From the NCBI GenBank assembly GCA_910578115.1, contig CAJTPO010000001.1, forward strand, positions 117,852 through 181,851: 64,000 nt of DNA. The letters are read 5' to 3'. Below are positions 33,658 through 42,830 of this stretch, piece by piece. Below the pieces are notes generated by a model. That model saw only the letters and a program-made list of their open reading frames with translations, searched no databases and was not told where the DNA came from. This stretch comes from an uncultured Lachnospiraceae bacterium. Lineage in GTDB: Bacteria > Bacillota > Clostridia > Lachnospirales > Lachnospiraceae. Every line of letters starts with the position of its first letter. Positions within the stretch are counted from its first letter, which is position 1. A program made the translations under genes and the position numbers.

Positions 33658-35568
33658 ATGCTTTTAGAGAAAATCGAACAGACGAATGATATCAAGCAGA
33701 TTGCGGAGAGTGACTACGGTGTACTGGCGCAGGAGATCAGGGAGTTTTTGATTCAGTCGATCAGTGAGACCGGCGGACATCTGGGTTCTAACCTTGGTGC
33801 CGTCGAGCTTACCATGGCGCTGCATCTGTTTTTGAATCTGCCGGAGGACAAGATCATATGGGATGTGGGACACCAGTCGTATACCCACAAGATTCTGACA
33901 GGCAGAAGAGATGGGTTTGCCAATTTACGGAAATTTGGTGGAATGAGCGGTTTCCCGAAGCGCAAAGAAAGTGAATGCGACTGTTTCGACACAGGACACA
34001 GTTCGACTTCCATCTCCGCCGGACTGGGTATGGTCAAGGCAAGAGATATTAAAGGGGAGAAGAATACCATTGTATCCGTGATCGGTGACGGATCTCTGAC
34101 CGGGGGCATGGCGTATGAGGCGCTCAATAATGCTTCCCGCCTGGAGACTAATTTTATTATTATATTGAATGATAATAATATGTCCATATCAGAAAATGTG
34201 GGCGGTGTATCGAAATACCTGAACAACATCAGAACGGCGGATATGTATCTGGATCTGAAAGAGGGAGTCTATAATTCCCTCCATGGGAAGTCGAAATATG
34301 GAGATAAAGTGGTATCCCAAATCAGAAGGGCCAAGAGCAGTTTTAAACATCTGGTGGTGCCGGGCATGTTTTTCGAGGATATGGGAATTACCTATCTTGG
34401 TCCTGTGGACGGGCATAATATCTCGTCTATGGTTCGTCTGCTGGGAGAGGCCAGGAAGATCAGAGGAGCAGTTCTTTTACACGTGATCACGCAGAAAGGA
34501 AAGGGATATGTACCGGCGGAGAGACATCCGGCCAGGTTCCACGGGGCAGAGCCTTTTGACATAGAGACGGGAATTCCCAGCAAACCGCAGAGCAAAGCCA
34601 ATTATACGGATATTTTTTCCACGGTTATGTGTAAACTGGGCCAGCGGCAGGAGAATGTGGTGGCGATCACGGCGGCGATGCCGGACGGTACGGGCTTGAA
34701 GCGTTTTCGGAATATGTATCCGGAAAGGTTTTTTGATGTGGGCATTGCGGAAGAACATGCGGTGACATTTGCGGCGGGCCTGGCAGCCGGCGGGCTGCGG
34801 CCTATTGTGGCGATTTATTCCTCCTTTTTACAGAGAGCCTATGATCAGATCCTGCATGACGTCTGTCTGCAGAATCTGCCGGTCATCTTTGCCATTGACA
34901 GAGCGGGACTGGTGGGCAGTGACGGAGAGACTCATCAGGGCATTTTTGATCTGTCCTATCTGTCTTCTATTCCAAATATGCATATTATGGCTCCCAAAAA
35001 TAAATGGGAGCTTTCGGATATGATGAAATTTGCACTGGCTTCAGAGATGCCGATGGCAATCCGTTACCCGAGAGGCGAGGCGTTTGACGGACTTAAGGAT
35101 AACCGTGCGCCTGTCGTATATGGGAAGAGCGAACCCATATATGAGGAGGAGGATATCATATTGTTTGCGGCAGGCAGTATGGTGAAGGTAGCTCTTGAAG
35201 TGCGCAGACAGCTTAAGGACAGAGGGTATTCATGTTCTCTGACCAATGCGCGTTTTGTGAAGCCGATCGATGAACAGGCGGTGCGCGATGCGTGCAGGGA
35301 ACACAGGCTGATCGTCACGCTGGAAGAAAATGTGGCAAGCGGAGGATATGGCGAGAAGGTCAGAGCGTATGTGGATGGGATCGATGCACCGGTACAGGTG
35401 CTTAACATAGCGGTGCCGGATGAATATGTGGAGCATGGCAATGTGGAGCTGTTGAAGCGCGAGATTGGGATCGATGCGGACTCAGTCACGACGAAGATCC
35501 TGACCTGTTATGTATCGATGGCCGGAGAGCGAAAACAGCAATCAGAAGCAGAAAGTGCAGACAGATGA
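33658..35568 (+). CDS. dxs: 1-deoxy-D-xylulose-5-phosphate synthase
   Basis: Thiamine-diphosphate enzyme that opens the MEP isoprenoid pathway from pyruvate and glyceraldehyde 3-phosphate. 636 residues with the ThDP motif GDGSLTGGMAYEALNN, the His in ETGGHLGSNLGAVEL, and the catalytic Glu in DVGIAEEHAVTFAAG. ATG 33658 is six bases after AAGAGG. It overlaps tlyA by four bases. Confidence 0.96.
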   Translation: MLLEKIEQTNDIKQIAESDYGVLAQEIREFLIQSISETGGHLGSNLGAVELTMALHLFLNLPEDKIIWDVGHQSYTHKILTGRRDGFANLRKFGGMSGFPKRKESECDCFDTGHSSTSISAGLGMVKARDIKGEKNTIVSVIGDGSLTGGMAYEALNNASRLETNFIIILNDNNMSISENVGGVSKYLNNIRTADMYLDLKEGVYNSLHGKSKYGDKVVSQIRRAKSSFKHLVVPGMFFEDMGITYLGPVDGHNISSMVRLLGEARKIRGAVLLHVITQKGKGYVPAERHPARFHGAEPFDIETGIPSKPQSKANYTDIFSTVMCKLGQRQENVVAITAAMPDGTGLKRFRNMYPERFFDVGIAEEHAVTFAAGLAAGGLRPIVAIYSSFLQRAYDQILHDVCLQNLPVIFAIDRAGLVGSDGETHQGIFDLSYLSSIPNMHIMAPKNKWELSDMMKFALASEMPMAIRYPRGEAFDGLKDNRAPVVYGKSEPIYEEEDIILFAAGSMVKVALEVRRQLKDRGYSCSLTNARFVKPIDEQAVRDACREHRLIVTLEENVASGGYGEKVRAYVDGIDAPVQVLNIAVPDEYVEHGNVELLKREIGIDADSVTTKILTCYVSMAGERKQQSEAESADR

Positions 35569-36470
35569 AAGAGAGACTGGATGTTATTCTTGTGAAACGT
35601 GGTCTTGCCCCTTCCAGAGAGAAAGCCAGGGCCATCCTGATGGCTGGAAATGTTTTCGTGGACGGACAGCGGGAAGATAAAGCCGGATCAACGTTTGATG
35701 AAAGTAAAATTCATATAGAGGTGAAGGGAAACAATCTGAAATATGTAAGCCGCGGCGGATTGAAACTGGAGAAAGCGATGGAGCAGTTTCCCATCCTGCT
35801 CGAGCATACGGTCTGTATGGATATTGGGGCTTCTACGGGTGGCTTTACGGACTGCATGCTGCAAAACGGAGCTGACCGGGTGTATGCTGTTGATGTGGGA
35901 CATGGGCAGCTGGCGTGGAAGCTGCGGAATGATAAGAGAGTGGTATGCATGGAAAAAACGAATTTCCGTTATGTAGCCCGGGAGGATATCGGGCAGGAAA
36001 TTGATTTTGCTTCCGTGGATGTATCTTTTATCTCTCTTACCAAGATTCTGATTCCGGCACGTAATTTACTGAAAGAGCAGGGACACATGGTCTGTCTGAT
36101 CAAACCTCAGTTTGAAGCCGGCCGGGAGAAGGTTGGCAGGAAGGGCGTTGTCAGGGAATCGGCAGTGCATGAGGAAGTGATATGTAAAGTGACGGATTAT
36201 GCGGATCTGATCGGGTTTGAGGTTTTGGGGCTTACGTATTCCCCGATCAAGGGACCGGAGGGGAATATAGAATATCTGATCTATTTGGAGAAGAGAACAG
36301 ATATCCCGGAAGAAGTGTGCAGTCTGTCCGAGGCCGAGGCGGAAGACATGCTTCGCGCAGTTATGGAGAAGAAGAGCGGAAAGGCATACGGCAGGGATAT
36401 GAAGGAAATGATAAATTCCGTAGTGACAGACGCACACAGCGATTTGGATGAGGCGAAACGGACAAAATGA
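35565..36470 (+). CDS. tlyA: TlyA-family rRNA 2'-O-methyltransferase
   Basis: 301 residues: N-terminal S4 RNA-binding domain (RLDVILVKRGLAPSREKARAILMAGNVFVDG) and an FtsJ-like SAM methyltransferase domain (CMDIGASTGGFTDCMLQNGA, IKPQFEAGREKVGRKGVV). The family methylates ribose of 16S/23S rRNA; the old 'hemolysin' label is from heterologous assays. Overlaps dxs and nadK by four bases each. Confidence 0.92.
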   Translation: MKERLDVILVKRGLAPSREKARAILMAGNVFVDGQREDKAGSTFDESKIHIEVKGNNLKYVSRGGLKLEKAMEQFPILLEHTVCMDIGASTGGFTDCMLQNGADRVYAVDVGHGQLAWKLRNDKRVVCMEKTNFRYVAREDIGQEIDFASVDVSFISLTKILIPARNLLKEQGHMVCLIKPQFEAGREKVGRKGVVRESAVHEEVICKVTDYADLIGFEVLGLTYSPIKGPEGNIEYLIYLEKRTDIPEEVCSLSEAEAEDMLRAVMEKKSGKAYGRDMKEMINSVVTDAHSDLDEAKRTK

Positions 36471-37315
36471 AACAATTTTATCTGATCACAAATAAAGTGA
36501 AGGATCCGGACAGTTTCTATACACAGAAGATAATCTCGTATTTGGAAATGCATGGTGCGAATGTTGCCTGTGTAGAGAATGTGGAGCAATTCTCGGAGAG
36601 ATGTGATGAAAAAGCAGCCGGCTGGGATGAGGCAAAGTGTGTTTTGGTTTTGGGCGGCGATGGTACACTGCTTCGTGCGGCTCGAATTATGATGAACAGA
36701 GACATTCCTTTACTGGGAATAAATCTTGGTACGCTGGGATATCTGGCGGAGGTCGAAATTGCCTTCATAGAGGAGGCGCTTGATAAGCTGCTGGCAGATC
36801 AGTTCACGCGGGAAGAGCGGATGATGCTGGTAGGGCAGGTTCAGAGTCGGGAAGTGACGCAGGAGAATTTTGCGTTGAATGATATTGTCCTGTCCCGATG
36901 TGGGTCCTTACAGGTTTTAAATTTTCATATTTATGTAAACGGACAGTTTTTAAACAGCTACAGCGCTGATGGGATGATCGTGGCGACACCGACAGGATCT
37001 ACCGGTTATAATCTGTCGGCGGGTGGACCAATCGTGGAGCCGAGTGCAAATCTGCTTTTACTGACGCCGATCTGTCCGCATACTCTGCATACAAGAAGTA
37101 TTGTGCTGGCTCCCGATGATACAGTGAGGATTGAAATTCCGGAGGGAAAGGATGGCCGGGAACAGCTGGTGGAAGTCAGTTATGACGGGAGCTGTAAAGT
37201 CAGGTTACGGACAGGGGATTATATTGTTGTCTGCCGGGCGGACAGAACAACAGGAATTTTGAAATTGAATACGGAGAGTTTTTTGACTGTTTTACATAAA
37301 AAGATGAGTGAATGA
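36467..37315 (+). CDS. nadK: NAD kinase
   Basis: 282-residue enzyme that phosphorylates NAD to NADP. The motifs GGDGTLLRAAR, LGTLGYLAEVE and TPTGSTGYNLSAGGPIVEP are diagnostic. ATG 36467 overlaps tlyA by four bases. Position between tlyA and argR is conserved in Clostridia. Confidence 0.95.
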   Translation: MKQFYLITNKVKDPDSFYTQKIISYLEMHGANVACVENVEQFSERCDEKAAGWDEAKCVLVLGGDGTLLRAARIMMNRDIPLLGINLGTLGYLAEVEIAFIEEALDKLLADQFTREERMMLVGQVQSREVTQENFALNDIVLSRCGSLQVLNFHIYVNGQFLNSYSADGMIVATPTGSTGYNLSAGGPIVEPSANLLLLTPICPHTLHTRSIVLAPDDTVRIEIPEGKDGREQLVEVSYDGSCKVRLRTGDYIVVCRADRTTGILKLNTESFLTVLHKKMSE

Positions 37316-37354
37316 CGGTTGCAAAATTTAGAGTAAATGATGAGACAGTGATCT

Positions 37355-37807
37355 ATGAAAAAGAGAAGACATGAAAAAATTGTTGAATTGATTGGTCAAT
37401 ATGAAATTGAAACGCAGGAAGAACTGGCGGACAGACTGCGGGAAGAAGGATATCAGGTAACGCAGGCGACGGTGTCCCGCGATATCAGGGAATTGAAATT
37501 ATCGAAGATTTCCGGCGGTAACGGCAGACAGAAGTATATTGCTTTTACGCGGGAAGAAGTGCATCTGGGTGACAAATTTATCCGGGTGCTGCGGGAAGGG
37601 TATGTGTCCATGGATCTGGCGCAGAATCTGCTTATTATGAAGACGGTGTCCGGCATGGCAATGGCGGTGGCGGCGGCGGTAGATGCATTGAAACTGGACG
37701 AGATCGTAGGATGCATCGCAGGAGACAATACGATCATGATGGCGATGCGCAGTGAAAATGAGGCGGCGCAGGTCATGGATAAATTAAGAAGAATGATAGA
37801 ACAATAA
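37355..37807 (+). CDS. argR: Arginine repressor
   Basis: 150 residues: winged helix (ETQEELADRLREEGYQVTQATVSRDIRELKL) and a C-terminal arginine-binding hexamerisation domain with GCIAGDNTIMMAM. It represses arginine biosynthesis or activates catabolism when arginine binds. The argR-recN pairing is typical of Firmicutes. About 140 bp without a gene separates it from recN. Confidence 0.94.
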   Translation: MKKRRHEKIVELIGQYEIETQEELADRLREEGYQVTQATVSRDIRELKLSKISGGNGRQKYIAFTREEVHLGDKFIRVLREGYVSMDLAQNLLIMKTVSGMAMAVAAAVDALKLDEIVGCIAGDNTIMMAMRSENEAAQVMDKLRRMIEQ

Positions 37808-37946
37808 GATACAGCGACGTGATGTATGTCAGGATCGGCCGGCAGGCTGTGAGGGTAGTGTACAGGGAAGCGTTGGTGATTATGTATTGGGATGACTGTC
37901 GCTGAGCGGCAGACATGTCCGGAGAGAATACATAAGAGGTGAAAGA

Positions 37947-39629
37947 ATGTTACAAAGTTTACATGTGAAAAATCTGGCGTTGATCGATGAGGTCGAGGTA
38001 GATTTCGGAGAAGGCCTGAATATCCTTACCGGGGAAACGGGAGCCGGCAAGTCCATTATCATCGGATCCATTAATCTGGCGCTGGGAGCAAAGGCGGACA
38101 GGGAGCTGATCCGGACGGGAGCGGAGTATGCGTTGGTGGAGCTGGTCTTTACGGTAGAGCAGCCGCAGCAGCTGAGAGCCATACAGGAACTGGATTTGCC
38201 TGTGGAGGAGGAACAGATTATTTTGCAGCGCAGGATCATGCCAAACCGTAATGTCTGTAAAGTGTGTGGGGAGACGGTGACTGCCAGACAGTTGAAGCAG
38301 CTGGCGGAGATCCTGATCGACATTCATGGGCAGCATGAGCACCAGTCGCTGCTGCAATCTGCCAAACAGCTGGAAATATTGGATGCGTATGCCGGGGAGG
38401 AGCTGACGCCGCACAAAGCAGCTTTGAGAGATATCTATATCCAATACCGCAAGGCAGTGGAGGAACTGTCCGGCAATGAGGTGGATGAGGAGACCAGAAA
38501 AAGAGAGGTGGCGCTGGCGGAGTTTGAGTGTCAGGAGATTGAAGAGGCGGCGTTGGTTCCGGGAGAGGATGAGGAGGTTGAGCAGACTTACCAGAAGCTC
38601 GTAAATGGACAGAAGATCCGGGATGCAGTCAGCATGGCACATGCGCTTTGCGGCTATGAGGAGGGCGGCATTGGTACTAATACGGGGCGGGCGCTCCGTG
38701 AGATGAAGTCGGTATCATGCTATGATGATGCACTCAGAGAATTTGAACAGCAGCTTCTGGATATAGACAGCCTGCTGAATGATTGTAACCGTGGCATGGC
38801 GGATTATCTGGCGGAATTGGAGTTTGACGGCGAACTTTTTGATCAGACGGAGAAGCGTTTGAATTTGATTAATCATTTAAAAACAAAATATGGGAAAACA
38901 ATAGAGGATATCCTGTCATATCGTGATAACGCAGAGAGAATCCTGGAGAAGTACAGAGATTATGACACATATCGTCTGGAACTGTCCAAACGCGCAGAGG
39001 CTTTCAGGAAAGAAGCACTTGCGGTGTGTACGGAGATATCTGATATTCGCCGCCGCTGTGCCGATAAATTATCCGAGGAGATGAGACACGCGCTTATTGA
39101 TCTGAATTTCCAGGAAGTTGCTTTTGAGATCCAAGTTACGTCTTCACAGGATCTGATCAGTGGAAATGGGTTTGACAAAGCAGCTTTTCTGATCTCCACG
39201 AATGCCGGGGAAAAGCTGCGGGATTTGGCGCAGGTAGCCAGCGGTGGTGAATTGTCGCGTATTATGCTGGCGCTTAAGACAGTGCTTGCGGATAAGGATG
39301 CGATTGAGACCCTTATCTTTGATGAGATCGATACGGGGATCAGCGGTAAGACGGCATGGAAAGTGTCGGAGAAAATGGGAATTCTTGGCAGAGGACATCA
39401 GATCATATGCATTACGCACCTTCCGCAGATCGCTTCAATGGCGGACCGGCATTTCTGCATCGAAAAGAAAGTGGAAGAGAATCGTTCCGTTACGGATATC
39501 AGGAAACTGGAGGAGGAAGAGAGCATTGCAGAGGTGGCCAGAATGCTCGGAAGCGCCAGTATTACTGAAAATGTTATGAACAATGCGAGAGAGATGAAAG
39601 AATTGGCAAGAAAAACAAAACAATACTAA
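37947..39629 (+). CDS. recN: DNA repair protein RecN
   Basis: SMC-like ATPase of 560 residues for double-strand-break repair. Walker A GETGAGKSIIIGSINLAL, long coiled-coil middle (about 150-370), signature VASGGELSRIMLAL and Walker B IFDEIDTGISG are all present. GAGGTGAAAG precedes ATG 37947. A terminator at 39658-39687 follows. Confidence 0.96.
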   Translation: MLQSLHVKNLALIDEVEVDFGEGLNILTGETGAGKSIIIGSINLALGAKADRELIRTGAEYALVELVFTVEQPQQLRAIQELDLPVEEEQIILQRRIMPNRNVCKVCGETVTARQLKQLAEILIDIHGQHEHQSLLQSAKQLEILDAYAGEELTPHKAALRDIYIQYRKAVEELSGNEVDEETRKREVALAEFECQEIEEAALVPGEDEEVEQTYQKLVNGQKIRDAVSMAHALCGYEEGGIGTNTGRALREMKSVSCYDDALREFEQQLLDIDSLLNDCNRGMADYLAELEFDGELFDQTEKRLNLINHLKTKYGKTIEDILSYRDNAERILEKYRDYDTYRLELSKRAEAFRKEALAVCTEISDIRRRCADKLSEEMRHALIDLNFQEVAFEIQVTSSQDLISGNGFDKAAFLISTNAGEKLRDLAQVASGGELSRIMLALKTVLADKDAIETLIFDEIDTGISGKTAWKVSEKMGILGRGHQIICITHLPQIASMADRHFCIEKKVEENRSVTDIRKLEEEESIAEVARMLGSASITENVMNNAREMKELARKTKQY

Positions 39630-39657
39630 ATTAAAATCGAAAATTTTTCACATACTA

Positions 39658-39687
39658 GAAAGGACATGCTCGGTGTATGTCCTTTTT
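39658..39687 (+). terminator. Terminator after recN
   Basis: AAAGGACAT pairs with ATGTCCTTT around a nine-base loop (39658-39684) and ends in a T-run. It closes the housekeeping operon and leaves spoIVB to its own, probably sporulation-specific, promoter, which I could not place confidently. Confidence 0.8.
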
Positions 39688-39772
39688 CCATGGAAAGAGA
39701 AAAAGCGCTGGGTGTACATGCATTATGCTGTTTGCCGTATAAGTGCGTAAAAAAGATGGGAGATGTGGAAAA

Positions 39773-41125
39773 TTGAACCGATTGATCGATATGACAAAGC
39801 AACAGGAAAGAATCTACAGGGCTTTCTTATATATAGTACTTGCTGCCGCAGTGATTGCGCTTACGATAGCGGTATATCTGGCTTATTGGGATAAAATTCC
39901 GTCAACCATTAAGATCCGTGCAGGTGTGGAACAGGAACTTGATTTCAAGGTGCCGGTATCGGGGAAGATTTATCGTGTAAAAGAAGAAGATGCGGCGCCG
40001 GTCGCTTCCCTGCCGGACCATACGGAGGGAGAGGGGACAAAACAGGCGGCGGGAGATAGAGCCGATGACACGGAGAGTATTCCGATAGATTTTACACATA
40101 AAGTGAGAGTCAAGGCGAATGCCATTGATACTTATAAGATGGACCTGAAACTTTTCGGGGTAATCCCTTATAAAAATGTGGATGTAGAGGTGATTCAGGA
40201 TAAACTGCTCACGCCTTCGGGAATCCCTATCGGTATTTATGTGAAAACAAGTGGAGTACTGGTGGTCGGAATCGGGGAGTTCGAAAACAGTGAGGGAAAG
40301 AAAGTGTCGCCTGCAAAATATGCGCTGCAGAAGGGAGACTATATTCTGCAGGTAAATAATGTGATGGTCGAAAATAAAAAGCACTTTATCGGAATGGTGG
40401 AGGCATCCGAAGGAGAGAGTATGGTGCTGTCGATCAAGCGGAATGGCGAAGTGACGGATATTATGGTAACGCCGGAGGCCAATCAGAATCAGGAGTGGAA
40501 GATGGGGATCTGGATCAGGGACAACGCACAGGGCATCGGAACCATGACTTACGAGGATGCGGACAGTTCTTTCGGAGCGCTGGGACATGGCATCAACGAT
40601 GTGGATACTTCTCTGCTGATGAATCTGGAGGAAGGAACGCTCTACAGGACGGAGATTGTAGGGATCACCAGAGGATCAAACGGCAGTCCCGGTGAGCTGA
40701 CAGGTTATATCGAATATGACAGTGATAATGTGATCGGTGAGATCACAGAAAACACAGAGGAAGGTATTTTTGGGATATGTGATGAAGAGGTGGAAGAAGC
40801 ATCGGTCTTTGAACCGATTCCGATCGCACTTAAGCAAGAGATTGAAATGGGACCGGCACAGATCATTTGTTCTGTTACCGGAGAGCCGGAGTTCTACGAT
40901 GTGGAGATCGTGGAGGTGAATCTGGATCGGGATAATATCAACAGAGGAATTGTAGTGAAGGTGGTAGATGAGAAACTGCTGACGTTGACCGGCGGGATCA
41001 TTCAGGGAATGAGCGGCAGTCCGATCATTCAGAACGGTAAGCTGGTGGGGGCGGTAACTCACGTACTGGTACAGGATTCCACGCGGGGATATGGAATTTT
41101 TATTGAAGAAATGCTGGGGCATTGA
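39773..41125 (+). CDS. spoIVB: SpoIVB serine peptidase
   Basis: About 450 residues. N-terminal membrane helix (AFLYIVLAAAVIALTIAVYLAYW), a PDZ domain (about 170-260, YALQKGDYILQVNNVMVENKKH), and the S55 peptidase domain with His in ALGHGINDVD and Ser in GMSGSPIIQNGK. It is secreted from the forespore and triggers pro-sigma-K processing. Start uncertain: TTG 39773, ATG 39791, or GTG 39743 in frame. In most spore-formers spo0A comes next; here a terminator and a sugar locus intervene. Confidence 0.93.
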   Translation: MNRLIDMTKQQERIYRAFLYIVLAAAVIALTIAVYLAYWDKIPSTIKIRAGVEQELDFKVPVSGKIYRVKEEDAAPVASLPDHTEGEGTKQAAGDRADDTESIPIDFTHKVRVKANAIDTYKMDLKLFGVIPYKNVDVEVIQDKLLTPSGIPIGIYVKTSGVLVVGIGEFENSEGKKVSPAKYALQKGDYILQVNNVMVENKKHFIGMVEASEGESMVLSIKRNGEVTDIMVTPEANQNQEWKMGIWIRDNAQGIGTMTYEDADSSFGALGHGINDVDTSLLMNLEEGTLYRTEIVGITRGSNGSPGELTGYIEYDSDNVIGEITENTEEGIFGICDEEVEEASVFEPIPIALKQEIEMGPAQIICSVTGEPEFYDVEIVEVNLDRDNINRGIVVKVVDEKLLTLTGGIIQGMSGSPIIQNGKLVGAVTHVLVQDSTRGYGIFIEEMLGH

Positions 41126-41145
41126 TAAAATTTTTCAAAATCAAC

Positions 41146-41190
41146 AAAAAAGGACGGGCAGGATTGTAGATTATGCCTGCCCTTTTTTTA
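41146..41190 (+). terminator. Terminator after spoIVB
   Basis: GGGCAGG (41156-41162) pairs with CCTGCCC (41176-41182), preceded by an A-run and followed by seven or more T. A strong intrinsic terminator. Confidence 0.9.
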
Positions 41191-41196
41191 TATTTG

Positions 41197-41225
41197 TTTA
41201 CAGGCTTTGTATAGTTTGCTATAAT
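41197..41225 (+). promoter_or_regulatory. Promoter of the second two-component system
   Basis: TTTACA (41197-41202) and consensus TATAAT (41220-41225) with a 17-bp spacer, directly after the spoIVB terminator. The start at about 41232 gives a 5' leader of some 108 nt. Confidence 0.75.
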
Positions 41226-41339
41226 GATTGTGTCAAAAATTTATCCTGCGTGTAAAGCAGCGGTAATTATCGTGGGTTATACCTGGCTGCAGGAATAAAC
41301 GGTCAACGGTGATTTTTTTCAGGGGGGGGGTAAGACCGT

Positions 41340-42830
41340 TTGAAGATTATGATTGTGGAGGATGAATCGATCATCCGTAACGGGCTGGTAAAGCATATTA
41401 AATGGGAAAGCCTGGGGATCAATGAGCTGCGGGTGGCGGCGAACACACAGGAGGCGCTTGCGATCTGCGAAAGCTATGTGCCGGATATCGTGGTGTCCGA
41501 TATTTCCATGCCCGGAGAGAACGGCATTGTGCTGTGCCGGAAGCTGCGGCAGCTTTTTCCGGAGATCGAGATCATCTTTGTCACCGGCTATGCGGACAAG
41601 GAATATCTCAAAGCGGCCATTGACCTGCATGCGGTGCGGTACGTGGAGAAGCCGATCAACAGGAAGGATATCTCGGAGGCGGTGCAGGAGGCAGTGAGCC
41701 GGGCGCAGAAGACGAGGGAACATAAGGCGGCGCATCTGCACACGCTTTTTATCGACTCGGCCTCTTTTCCGATCTATACCAGCGGCAAGAATGTATTTCG
41801 TGTGGGGATCCTGCATCTGGGGCAGAAGGAGGATCTGGCGGATATCCGCGGGCGGCTGGTGGAAGGGTTTGACACATGGCTGCGGGAGATAAGAGGAAAT
41901 ATCCTGGTAGAGATCTCGGATCCGACGACGCTCTCGTTTCTGATCGGCGGGGAGGATGTCATCCCGCTTGACGGGGCGGGCAGGAAGGCGTACATACGGG
42001 TCGTAGAGCAGATCCTCGGGGAAGAATTGAGATGGTTTCTGGCCATGGGCAGCCAGGTGGATGAGACCGAGGCGATCACGGACTCCTGGCAGGCGGCCAG
42101 ACAGGTGCAGAAGTCGCTGGCTTATCAGGGTTGGAATCATGTGGCATTCCCGGAAGATCTGCAGGGGGATCACAGGCTTGCGCTGGATATGACGGTGGTT
42201 GACCGTTTTGCGGAGGCTGTGTCCAGGAAAGAGGAAGAGGCGGCCGTCGCCCTGTTGGATCAGGTCGCCAGAGAGCTGGAGCAGAAACAGGTTTATCTGA
42301 ACGGGGATGCCCGCCATGTCTATTATTCCCTGAATCTGGTCATCAAGCAGGCGGAACTGGCGCTGCGGTTTGACGATATGAGCATGGAGACGGGCAGAGC
42401 AGAGGCGGATTATTTCGAGCATGTGGAGACCTTTGCGGAGATGAATGCGTATCTGCAGAACCGGTTGTCCGGTCTTTTTGAGGGCGGAGAGGCGCAGAAG
42501 AGCACTTACGTGGTCAAGCGGACCATGGATTATATCTGGGAAAATTACGGGGATTCTTCCCTGTCGATCAAAGAGCTTGCGGATCATGTCTATCTTACGC
42601 CGACTTATCTGAGCAATCTTTTCAAGAAGAGCACCGGTCTGACGATCGGGCAGTATCTGGTGGATGTGAGGATCAGGAAGGCGAAACGGCTGATGAAGGA
42701 GCCGAAACTGAAGTTCTATCAGATAGCCTCTATGGTGGGCTATGAAGATTCTAATTATTTTGCCAAGATTTTCAAGAAGAAGACGAATATGACGCCGTCG
42801 GAATACAAGGAGAGTTTATCGGTTCGATGA
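41340..42830 (+). CDS. Response regulator, YesN type (AraC DNA-binding)
   Basis: 496 residues: receiver (1-120) with IVEDES, phospho-acceptor Asp in VVSDISMPG and Lys in VEKPIN; linker; C-terminal AraC domain (about 395-495, LSIKELADHVYLTPTYLSNLFKKS and VGYEDSNYFAKIFKKK). TTG start at 41340. The only Shine-Dalgarno candidate is a run of nine G at 41322-41330, about nine bases before it. Its four-base overlap with the kinase gene couples them. The order here is regulator then kinase, the reverse of the pair at 7641. Probable control of the genes at 44919-51242. Confidence 0.92.
   Translation: MKIMIVEDESIIRNGLVKHIKWESLGINELRVAANTQEALAICESYVPDIVVSDISMPGENGIVLCRKLRQLFPEIEIIFVTGYADKEYLKAAIDLHAVRYVEKPINRKDISEAVQEAVSRAQKTREHKAAHLHTLFIDSASFPIYTSGKNVFRVGILHLGQKEDLADIRGRLVEGFDTWLREIRGNILVEISDPTTLSFLIGGEDVIPLDGAGRKAYIRVVEQILGEELRWFLAMGSQVDETEAITDSWQAARQVQKSLAYQGWNHVAFPEDLQGDHRLALDMTVVDRFAEAVSRKEEEAAVALLDQVARELEQKQVYLNGDARHVYYSLNLVIKQAELALRFDDMSMETGRAEADYFEHVETFAEMNAYLQNRLSGLFEGGEAQKSTYVVKRTMDYIWENYGDSSLSIKELADHVYLTPTYLSNLFKKSTGLTIGQYLVDVRIRKAKRLMKEPKLKFYQIASMVGYEDSNYFAKIFKKKTNMTPSEYKESLSVR

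Noticed and set aside
41319..42587. 422-codon open frame on the minus strand
   Set aside because: Antisense shadow of the response regulator at 41340; no family features and biased His/Arg/Leu composition.
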